DNA of 64,000 bases from Misgurnus anguillicaudatus (taxonomy: Eukaryota; Chordata; Actinopteri; Cypriniformes; Cobitidae). Positions within the stretch are counted from its first letter, which is position 1. The number at the start of each line of letters is the position of its first letter. The stretch lies in assembly GCF_027580225.2 (NCBI RefSeq), contig NC_073337.2, positions 9,993,001 through 10,057,000 on the forward strand. The letters are read 5' to 3'. Positions 23,501-37,200 of the stretch are shown here, piece by piece. The notes under the pieces were generated by a model. It was not told where the DNA came from, ran no database searches, and saw only the letters and a program-made list of their open reading frames with translations. Made by a program: the position numbers and the translations under genes.

Positions 23501-24540
23501 AAAATTGATATTTTACAGGCAAGCTAATGGTGTAATTGAGGAATTGAGTGGTAAACAGGTACAAAAGTACTTCATATCTCCCAAAACACAGGATTAATGG
23601 ATAGATGGGAAGTAAACAAAAAAAAAGATATATATTATTTGTATCATTAAAAATGTAAAAGACTGTTATATGAGTATTTACACAAGTATGGTGGCACAAA
23701 ATAAAACGTAGTGTTTTTTGTGGATATAAATGAGAACTATGTTGTATGGCGCAAGAGCACAGTTTGCAGCACTTCGACATTGGCGCAATAATATTATTGG
23801 AAGTTTGAGCGTGAGGGGTAGTACTCAGGAGTGATGATGCTACTGCGCACCACTTAAGAAAATCTGCAGGTTTTAATTTGTGCCATCATACTTACTCGTG
23901 TAACTAGTGTAACAGTCTTTAAATAGGGAAAACATGGAAGTGTTTGGTGGCTTCTAAATTCATCCCTGTTTGGATCCTAAGGAACGAATGGGGCTAGGCT
24001 AAATGCTAACACATTCATGATGTGCTGTGCAAAGATTAAAGCAACACTATGTAGTTTTTTTACCTTTAAATAATGTCTCTAAAATTATTTCAGTGATAGA
24101 ACAACTTTTAACTGGACAAATTGTACTGTTGCTGCAACCCGAGCAGCCTCCTAGCTGCTACAAGCACACTCTGAAAGTGGCGGTGGATGGTAGGAAACAC
24201 AGCCCCGCCCCTCCCCCTGCCTGCAGAAGAGTGTCTGATACCAGGCACTGTTGCGCTTTTCAACCACATGGGGGAGCTGTAAGTCATTTTTACATGGAAA
24301 CTACATAGTGTTGCTTTAAGTGCACGCATTGAAAAAAGAGACTAATTAATACATACCCAAGTTGAGGTAAGAACTTAAAAATATTGAAAAACGATGGTGT
24401 TTTCCTTTAATATTTAGAGGAACACCCATCAGAATGATCACTGTATATGAACCTGTTTTTTGTCATTACAGGAGCTGGTTGAGATGATAAAAGCCAAGAA
24501 AGCTGCTCAAGAACAGGTTACCGCTAAAAACAAACAATGA
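17542..24540 (+). CDS. dnajc2: DnaJ homolog subfamily C member 2 (zuotin/MPP11)
   Basis: J-protein of the ribosome-associated complex that stimulates HSP70 at the polypeptide exit; it also has SANT domains and a chromatin role. Seventeen exons: 17542-17596, 17986-18176, 18273-18348, 18459-18557, 18676-18817, 18897-18977, 19070-19135, 19316-19407, 19493-19614, 19700-19849, 19934-20028, 20139-20208, 21574-21755, 21842-21942, 22013-22123, 22250-22410 and 24472-24540. They give 620 residues (human 621). The J domain starts at about N83 with HPD at 116-118. A long charged helix (about 240-440) binds the ribosome, and two SANT repeats lie at about 450-505 and 550-600. Three junctions are odd: intron 3 must start with AT to keep frame, intron 10 starts GC, and the exon 11-12 join is ambiguous. 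The last intron is about 2 kb and full of repeats. Confidence 0.95.
20246..21456. mobile_element. TTAA element, family E copy 2 (interrupted)
   Basis: It is bounded by TTAA at 20242-20245 and 21457-21460. It starts AGGGGACATATCATAAAAAT and ends GTGAAATGTTTCCT. It lies in dnajc2 intron 12 and is split by a 784-bp insertion (20506-21289). The parts match the copies at 13868 and 59531. Confidence 0.85.
20506..21289. mobile_element. piggyBac-like non-autonomous element nested in family E
   Basis: A 784-bp insertion with termini CCCTGTAAGACCC and GGGTTTTACAGGG (12 of 13 matching as an inverted repeat), flanked by TTAA at 20502-20505 and 21290-21293. Removing it and one TTAA restores the family E sequence seen at 13868-14091. 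The CCC start and TTAA duplication suit piggyBac. There is no transposase frame. The interior repeats TTACAACGTTGGG-type motifs in both orientations. Confidence 0.88.
22850..23140. repeat. CA-rich imperfect microsatellite tract
   Basis: Interrupted ACAC-rich sequence in the last intron of dnajc2. It gives false frames rich in HTHT and CVCV. The stretch before it (about 22505-22740) contains GGGGTAAAAATGACCCCA-like palindromic motifs, probably from an old repeat whose ends I could not fix. Confidence 0.7.
23659..24410. mobile_element. long-inverted-repeat element, family A copy 2
   Basis: The left arm is shortened (starts near ACACAAGTATGGTGGCAC). The right arm carries GAATGGGGCTAGGCTAAATG and ends GATGGTGTTTTCCTTTAA. 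It is interrupted at a TTAA by the element at 24040-24315. It lies in dnajc2 intron 16. Confidence 0.8.
24040..24315. mobile_element. TTAA-targeting MITE nested in family A copy 2
   Basis: A 276-bp element with ends AGCAACACTATGTAGTTT and AAACTACATAGTGTTGCT, a perfect 18-bp inverted repeat. It is flanked by TTAA at 24036-24039 and 24316-24319. The uninterrupted site is visible in family A copy 1 (AAAGATTAAGTGCACACATT near 12797). Confidence 0.9.
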
Positions 24541-24697
24541 CAACAGTGTCGGAAGCAAACAGAAAACACACACATACACACCGCTTGGTCTTTTAACTTT
24601 ATTGTGTTGTTCTTTATTTTATAATAAAATAAACAAGAAAAAGCACACATTAAATATCCATTGTCTGTAATTTTGTTGAGATGCATTAGCAGAATCT
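24541..24697. other. shared 3' end of dnajc2 and pmpcb
   Basis: The two stop codons face each other 157 bp apart. Plus-strand AATAAA signals are at 24623-24628 and 24628-24633. Minus-strand AATAAA signals (TTTATT on +) are at 24598-24603 and 24613-24618. Each signal lies in the other gene's 3' UTR, so the transcripts should overlap by some tens of bases. Confidence 0.75.
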
Positions 24698-28660
<3,963 letters not shown>

Positions 28661-28733
28661 GCTGTTTACTGGCCGTGTGTGATGTTGTAGAAAAGACGAA
28701 TTCTGATTGGATGGAACAACGCGTGCGTCATGC

Positions 28734-28966
28734 GTTCCAGACAACTCGGATTTGGGATATTTCCGACCTCAATCCGGAAATAATGTTTGGGGCGACGCTG
28801 TGTTTTATGATCCTAAACACATTAAATGTTTTAAAGAAACTAAATCACTAACAACATACATTTTTAATGTTACTAAATAAATACTTGTTATTTATGCTAT
28901 TTAATAATGTTATTTAATCCCGAAGTTATTTCCGGGTTTGATATCCTAAATCCGAGTTGTCTGGAA
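28734..28966. mobile_element. inverted-repeat element in the pmpcb 5' flank
   Basis: GTTCCAGACAACTCGGATTT at the left is matched by its complement at the right, ending CCGAGTTGTCTGGAAG. CCGGAAATAA and its complement continue the pairing inward for about 50 bp. The right edge is about 300 bp and the left edge about 75 bp upstream of the pmpcb start. A minus-strand CCAAT box (ATTGG on +, near 28706) lies between the element and the gene. Confidence 0.7.
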
Positions 28967-30051
28967 GCCAGCATAGTTACAAGGTTATATCTTTGTAATA
29001 TAATGCTTTACCTTCTTGTCTTTTTCCTTGCTTCTCTTACTTATTTTATTAATAACATACTTCAAACTATTTTATATATGTTTATTACATCTAATGGTCA
29101 AATTGCACCGTTCGTTTACATAACAAGCAGATGGCAGTAGAGGTACTGTTATAAATTGTTCGTTTCAGTTTATTAGATAAAATGAGTTTGCTTTTATTTA
29201 CCTGCCATATTTTTAACGGCAATTTAATGTCATATTTTAGCGTGCAATTTGAAGCAGTAACAGTGTTCAGGAGAATTTCGTTCCCAGAATTTTCCAGAAC
29301 ACCAGAGATCTGGCACATTCACAGGTAACATTTTTTTTTGCATGGTTTGTCTTATTTGTGTGTCTTCTTCACTATGGAGTCATGTTGTTTAGCCTGAACA
29401 GATATTGTCACTTTACCCATTCACTAAGAACAGTTTAAAGACAGAAAGTATATGCACAGTTTGATTTGCTATGAAAAACATTTTATTTGTCAAACACAGA
29501 TTCTTGTTTCCCCAAAATAAAATAAACCAAATCAATGCATGATCCTGGCAAGAACAAACTATATAACTTAATATAAAAAAACAGGCCTACTCAGTCTTTG
29601 ACAGTGACCAGTAGATGGGAGTAATGGGTGTTGAATACTGAATGTCAGAATTAGAAAGCAAAGTCACAGCTCATTCACTGAAGACATGCAATGAAAAACA
29701 AGACTGTAGACACACAGTAGATACAGAGATAAATTCTGAACAAACTCTGGTACTCTCACACATCAACATTTTAGAGGACAGTGTTAAAATGCTAAGTGAA
29801 TGAGACTGTGAGGGAAAAATCAACATACTAGTCCTTCAGAATATAATAGCGCAAAATGTCCATTCCTGCTGGAAAACAGAAGATAATGACAGCGTGGCCT
29901 TTTTCCCTTCCCATGAAGAATCAGAAACTTTCTTCAGCCCGGAAAAACTGTACAATTATTACAAGGTGTCCCGCTACTTGCACATCAGACATATAAAAAT
30001 CCCTGCTGTGTACAGGTGGTACAGTCCGTGTTTGGTTTGAGCCAGGCGATG
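28967..30051. other. pmpcb-med21 intergenic region and med21 3' UTR
   Basis: AT-rich DNA with no recognisable gene. A minus-strand AATAAA (TTTATT at 29482-29487) is a good candidate for the med21 poly(A) signal. It would make the med21 3' UTR about 570 bases, leaving about 500 bp of true intergenic DNA. Confidence 0.55.
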
Positions 30052-31448
30052 TCAGGATTCTGGAGGGGTCGCCTGACAGGGAGCACCACTGCGTGTCCTC
30101 AGCTGCGACTGAGCGATGTCTGCTAGAGCTGACTGGATCTTCTCCAGTAAAAGATCTCCTCTGTAAACTACTTCCTCGAGACGGGCTGCAGCTTCCTGGT
30201 TCTCCTCCTCCAGCTGCCTCAGACTGGCTGCCTGCAAAACATGAGAGAGGAGGAATCAAATGACAGACAGAGATTCATCTATTCTTATTTTCAATAAAAT
30301 CTCCTCTAGAACAAGAATTGCCTATAATAATTGGTACAGTAATTGAACAAACTAAAGCCTACAATAAAAGCTCTTCAATATGGCTAATGACACAGTTTGT
30401 CTGTGAATGTACCTGCAGTGCAGCAGTAGATTCTTCACTGGGCAGAGAGTCAATCAACACGTCAACATCTTTTGCTGTTCGTGCTATGAGTGCTGCAAAC
30501 AGCTGCGCGTATTCTTAAGTAACACATAAAAACATGTCAGTTAAAAGATAACAAAAAGCATGTTGATATTTTTCTAATGGCTCATCAGTTTGTTCTGTGC
30601 AGGTGTGTGTACCTTCTGTTGGGTTGGAGGGTTGGTCTTTGTTGATGGCTGTCTGGATGTTGCTGAATGAAGCAGGTGGTGCACATTGCTGTAATACTCC
30701 AATGGCATTACAGAACTGATCTGCCAGCTAATACAAACACAACAACATTCAATAAAAATACACAAGGCTTGAAAGTAATGTCAACTTTTTTTTTTTGACT
30801 AGTTAGAAGTTGGTATAAATAATAAAAAAATGAAGTTGTAATAACTCAAGCCTATTCACCTTTATTTTTTTAATTTATACAAACTCCTCACTGGTCAAGT
30901 GACTTGTTTAAGTCAAATTAAAAATTTAAGTGCAAGAAGGATTATTTTAACAATGCATATTCATCATTTACCTTTGCATAAGTATTTAACGTTACCGTAA
31001 GTTTATTTATTTATTATAAACCTGAAAACATGTACCATGTTATTTTTATACTATGTTATATAGTATACATTTGACACTTTTATTATACTAGTTTCAATAC
31101 TATTCATATAATTTTCAAAAGACTCATAGTGTAAGAAATTCACGCTTAAGTCTCAGTAGTCTATAATAATAAATATTCAAAAATGCTTCATGTGAATTTC
31201 CACAAATAGTTTTAATAAATAAGTACGTATTTATTTAATCACAGTTACATGCTATGCTAACATTGCTAACATCCTCGTATACTACAATCAATTATAATTA
31301 CTTCTTTAAATTTCATCAACCACATAACTTACTGAATATACTTGAAATATTCTTAACACATTTGGCAGCATGCAAGTCATACAACAGAGAATTAAATAAG
31401 TCTTACTGAGTTGACAGCATCCTGAAGCTGCGTTAACCTGTCGGCCAT
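30052..31448 (-). CDS. med21: Mediator complex subunit 21 (SRB7)
   Basis: Subunit of the Mediator middle module, which bridges activators and RNA polymerase II; it pairs with MED7 through helices. Four exons on the minus strand: 31407-31448, 30613-30727, 30413-30513 and 30052-30231, coding for 145 residues (human 144). The start [20 protein letters not shown] and middle [20 protein letters not shown] are nearly invariant in the family. The last exon holds the coiled coil ([20 protein letters not shown]) and a short variable tail ending TPPES. All splice sites are GT-AG. It is divergent from tm7sf3. Confidence 0.97.
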
Positions 31449-31677
31449 GTTGGCTCTTCTTTTCGACTTTTCCGTTTCCGCCGAGTGTGGCACAGCGAAG
31501 TACCGCACGTGACTCGGGTTCGCCGCCCAAATACACTGCAGCAGGTAAACGCGATTCAGTGTGTGTTGTTTTGCTGCGCGGGGGAGCGCATATCTTCCGG
31601 TGACCTAAACGCGAGCCAGCAGCATGACTTTGTAAGATAAATGCTGATCTGAATATGCTGATTCTGATTCCGGGAAT
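31449..31677. promoter_or_regulatory. bidirectional promoter of med21 and tm7sf3
   Basis: Only 229 bp separate the two start codons, which point away from each other. The sequence is CpG-rich (CTGCGCGGGGGAGCGC near 31572) with an ETS-type CTTCCGG near 31594 and no TATA box. The pairing of MED21 and TM7SF3 is also found in mammals, which supports a shared, old promoter. Confidence 0.75.
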
Positions 31678-34218
31678 ATGCCACTGAAATGTTTTCTGTT
31701 GCTCTTCTTGTCATGGGTCGGAGATCTGCGCGCTCAGGAGGACAGTAAGTATTAATAAACATCTAAATTATAATTCTCATTTTACGCTTGCTTACTAACG
31801 CTTGCTTACAAGACATATTATAGATCTTTTTTTTATAATATTGATCTTAAAAAAAAACATTAATGATCTATACCAGTTAAATGATTTGGCTTTTACATTC
31901 ATTATATCAAAACTTACCTGAATTCACTTCATAACAAAGTTAAATGTTCATATCTACCAATGTCAGGGACTGATAATCATATAATCCCACATATTTTGAT
32001 ATCATCTAACCTTTTCATTTTTATGCCATTTGTTTGTGTCTACAGTTTCTTTTGATAAAAAAATATTTTTCTATTAAACAGTGTTGCAACAGTGCATTGT
32101 GAAGAGCACCATGAAAATACGTTTTTTAATTAAATATCTGTGTGTATGGGGTTGTGTTTGTTTACTAAATTTGGACAGGTTGGGTTATTTTGCAGCTGAT
32201 ATCAGTTTATAGCTTTTGGATTGTCTTCTTTTCAGGGGTTGCTAAGATATCTTCAACATTTCTGAAATGAAAGTGCAGTTGTTTTCGGGACGTGTCCGAA
32301 TAATGCTGCTAAATTCTGTGACAGAGGATCATTTATCATGTAATTGACCTAATCCTTGGACAGTTGTGATTTCACTTACGGTTGGACCCTTTACACAACG
32401 AAACATGGCCACAATTCATGAGATGCTATTTCAAAACCGTTTCCACATTCTTCATTGAGACATTACAGCTTCCATAGTGTTTCACTGCAGACTCGATCAG
32501 TGACCTGGCAGGCCGTGGTTCAGGTCCATCTACTTTTAGGTTTTCACTTTTTCACCAAGCCATGTCTAATGATATAGAATAAACTCTAGACATGTTAAAC
32601 TGTAGACGTATTGAAGTGAATTTTTAGTGAAACCAGTGCTTTTCTCTCAGTAGTAATCAACTCATAAGTTAAAGAATAAAGACACATATGAATTATTATA
32701 TGCTTTTTAATCTGCTCAATTTAAATAAAAGAAGAGATAGAAATGCAGTCAGTATCTATGTCAAGTGTTACCATTGCATACTCTCTGCAAACGCAAGATT
32801 TTCATGTTCTTGACATAGCTGGAGTTTGTTGAGGACTAGGTGTGAATGTTGATGTATAGCAGGTGTGAATCATTACAAAAGAATTCAATGCATTACATGG
32901 TTCGCAGGAAGCCAGTAAGTAAAAGCAACTACAATATCACCTCAAAAAACAATCAAATCACATAAACTGTCAAAAGCCACTTCCTCTATTACTTCAACAT
33001 TTTGTGTGTTTGTGTGTGTGCGCGTGTGTGTGTGTATGAAAGAGAACAACATAGATTTTAAATCTGCAAACACTATTTTTTGTCAGATTTGCAAAAAGAC
33101 TAGAAATGATTAGAGCAAAGAAGTGTTTAAAAAAGTAATTTTCTTGTTTTAAGAATGCCATCATTAAAGGTGCAGTGTGTATATTTTAGAAGGATCTTTG
33201 CAATGCAATAAAATTATAAAAACTGTATTATCATTGGTGTATAAATACCTTGAACCGTAAAAATGAACTGTATTGTTTTTATTACCTTAGAATGAGCCGT
33301 TTTTATCTACATACACCGCGGGTCCCCTTACATGGAAGACGCCATTTTGAGCCATTATATTTCTATTTTAGCCCTAAGTGGACAAACTGGTCTACAGAGC
33401 GCGTTTGTCACTATGTTGTCTCAGAAGATGACATGTTTGTCCTGTGCAATTCACAACCTCACCACTAGATGCCGCTAAAATCTACACACTGCACCTTTAA
33501 AGGAAAACACTGCTGTTTTTTAATGTTTTGCTATGTTCTTACCTCAATTTGGATGAATCGATACATACCTGTCTTTTTCCATGGCATGCAGTTAATCTTT
33601 GTCCAGCGCGTCATGAATGTGTTAGCATTTACCCTAGCCCCATTCATTCCTATGGCTCCAAACATGGATGAATTCAGAAGCCACCAAACACTTCCATGTT
33701 TTACCTATTTAAAGACATTAGTAGTTACACAAGTAAGTATGGTGGCAAAAATAAAACGTTTGTTTGGAGCCATAGGAATGAATGGGGCTAGGCTAAATGC
33801 TAACACATTCAAGAAGCGCTGTACACAGATTAAAAGTGTACGCATTGAAAAAAGATTGGTATGTATTACTTCGTCTGGGTTGGGGTAGGAACATGGTGAA
33901 ATGTTGAAAAATTATGGTGTTTTCCTTTAAGGGACAAATGCCGCTGTCAATTGGTTCTAGTGATCCAATATTATCTCTATCTAATATGAAAGTCACTTTT
34001 TGAAACTGATGCAAACGTGTGTGTATGTGTGTGTGTGTGTGTGTGTGTCAGGGCGTGTGGTGTTTTCTTTAGGAAGGTTCCAGAATGTCAGCGTTCCAGT
34101 GAATGTGACAATTCGAGCTACAGTTTCTCAGATTCCTCCTGATGTCTCCTTCATCATACTGCAGTTTCACACACAACATCACAATGTTACACTCTCATAT
34201 GTGCAGGTAAGAGCCACA

Positions 34219-34257
<39 letters not shown>

Positions 34258-37200
34258 AAACACTGAGCTGACCCAGTTCTTGGGGTTGTGTTAGGCATTA
34301 AAATCATGTGACTTTAATCACAAGTTCTGATCTCACACGCACACACAACTACATGCAATGCAGTGTTTGAGTCAGAGATGAATATCTAAATGTCATCATA
34401 TGAAATAACAAACTACCAAAACAAGTGACTTTTTTTTAAAAGAAAGACATTTCACAAATACCTTTCATTTATTAAGACGTTTGTTAGGGTTTGAGTTAGA
34501 AAAAACTAGGGTTTAATAATAAAACAATGTCTATACTTCATGTAATAATCTACACATTTGGTCTGTGCGATAATGTCTTGTACTTGGCTGCATTGTACCT
34601 TGCTCTCAATTATTTGTTTATGTAATATTCACTCTTGGTAAAGCTGCAAAGCATGTGTAAACTTTGTCCATCTGGAGGGAGTGTGTGTGTGTGACTGTCC
34701 AGAGTTTTTGTATGTGTTTCACTTCTGTATGTGTTTGTGTGAATCAGCTTCCAGGTAGTGGTTCATCGATGGTCACAGCAGTAGATGCGGGTCTGTTGTC
34801 CACGCTGCTGCCGACTCAGTCTTCTCTCTCATGGATCCTGAAGGCGGCAGACGGGAACAATGTGACAGGAATTGGACTAACACTGCCGTACACGAGCACT
34901 GGTCACTATTTAACTGCACGATCACACAAGACAATCAAATGTATTAAACCTTTGGGAAGAAAAAATATTTAGTGTGTGTTGAATGTGTACAGATCCTGTA
35001 CCAGGAGCATGCAATCTGGAATTTCCACTGGAAATTGATCCAAACATCTACATCCAATACAACCTGTTTGAAACCAATGTTACCTTCGCACCTGCTAACA
35101 TCGGATATGCAAGGTGAGAGAAAGATTTAATAAAATATGAGCAAGTCATTGATATTTTTTATAGCAATAAAGATATCAAGAATTCGTGTAAATTTTTTAA
35201 TGAATCGGTTTACAAATCAAACCACGAACCAATCATTTACTCGTCTGGTTAAAGAATGAGATTTAAAAACCGTATCCAGTAATTGCGAATGACTAGAAAG
35301 GTTCTGGAAAAGTCTTGGAATTTACACGTCTCTCTTGCATCCCTCAGAGGGGCGAGTCCTCCAGCGTGCGATGTTAAGATGGGATCTGATACTCGTTGGC
35401 GTCTGGTGTATGAGGTGTATCAGTACTTTCTGCCTGAAGGTGACCTATCAGAACAGAGTCTTATTAACAGTATGGAGCGAGTGGCCAATGTACAGAACAT
35501 ACAGGACAACGGCAGAAAAGTATGTGAGAACTCTCTCGGTTTCCCATTTTTTGTTTACCAGTCGCTAGTGTTTAAAGTTAATGATCAGAGAGTCAGAGTT
35601 ACTAAATTACATGTCAGTGAAACGGTTTAGTAAACATTTGCAGTGACAAATGTTTAAAACATGTTAAAGGGATACTTCACCGATTTAGCATTCAGCTTTG
35701 TATCTGTAGAAACCCGGCAGTATTACTGAATGACCATGTTTCCCTCCATCATTTCCCCCGAGAGGAGAGATATCTGCATTTTGGTTCTGCAAAAAAGTCC
35801 TCCGATGATGCAAAAATCGTCATATTACATCATCGGAGGACTTTTTTGCAGAACCAAAATGCAGATATCTCTCCTCTCAGGGGGAAATGAGGGAGGGAAA
35901 CATGGTCATTCAGTAATACTGCCGGGTTTCTACAGATACAAAGCTGAATGCTAAATCGGTGAAGTATCCCTTTAACCATTTCCTCGCCAGCATTTTTAAT
36001 TTTTTTAAGTTTAATGCCTTCCAGAAAATCATCCTATTTTCATATGTTCTCTTTTATCACCTCTCAGATATGGGTAGGTTTCTTCAAAAATACAAATTTT
36101 TTAGCACAGAGCTGAGATAATTGCGTGTTTGTGAAGGACTTTTGATAGAGATCAGATTTAGAGCGATGATCAAAACATATACTGAGTTCTTACTGTTTGA
36201 CCTAAGGGGTTGCTTCCGGGTTTTATAAGTTGGGTAAGAGCGCCACCTGGTGGATAATAGCGGAAATATGGATTGCAGGAAAAACTCTTCATTGGCAGGG
36301 AAGAATTTTCTCTTAATTGACAATGAAAGAGTTAAAGGACAAGTTTACACTTAAAGCCCTGTTTTCAGATTGTTTATGATGAAATAGAATGGTTTGACTG
36401 AAATTTGGATATATGATGCGGGTGTTTGTTGTGTCGCCTTCCACCTCTACAATGGGTTTATAGGTGCACTGGAACAATCCTTCCTAAAATGCATTAAACG
36501 TTCGTTTACAAAGACGTGAAACTCAACGAGTGGTCGGGGGTGTTCACTGGTGTGCTTACACAGAGATCGCTGCAAAAGACGCTTTTCAACAGGTGTTTTA
36601 CTATTCGTTGTAAACTTGTGGACCTATTTTTCCAAACGCCTCACACCCGTATATTCTTCCGCTGAGAGCTTGAATAATAGACACTCCAGCCCAGTTGGTG
36701 GCGATAATCCGCTTTTGCCAATTGCAAGAATACAAACACAGTTCCCGGGCATTAAACTTAAAATACCTCACAGCACATCTAATACAAGTCAATGGAGTTG
36801 GACAAAAACTACAATAAAACCTGTTGGAAAGCATCTTTTGCAGCGATTTTTGTGTTAGCATATCAGTGAACACCCCTGACCACTCGGTGAGTTTCACGTA
36901 TTTTTAAACGAAAGTCCAATGCATTCCAGGAAGGATTGCTCCAGTGCACCCACAAATCCATTGCAGAGGTGGGAGGTGATTCAAGAAACTCTCGGGCCAG
37001 CATCATGTCCAAATTTCAGTCAAAAACGTTCTATTTCATCATAAACAATCTGAGGACGGGACTTTAAGTGTAAAATACCGAACTTGTCCTTTAATGATCT
37101 GTGGACAACATCTTTTGCATTATGTTGTTTATATGTTTGCTCTTTCAGGTGATGATGTTGACGTCTCAGGAGCATACACGGATATCATTTAACTCTCTGC

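Noticed and set aside
33469..33888. 139-residue open frame in tm7sf3 intron 1
   Set aside because: It lies across family A and C repeats, and similar frames recur in the other family A copies.
35730..35954. 74-residue open frame in tm7sf3 intron 5
   Set aside because: It spans the palindromic MITE; nothing in it resembles a protein family.
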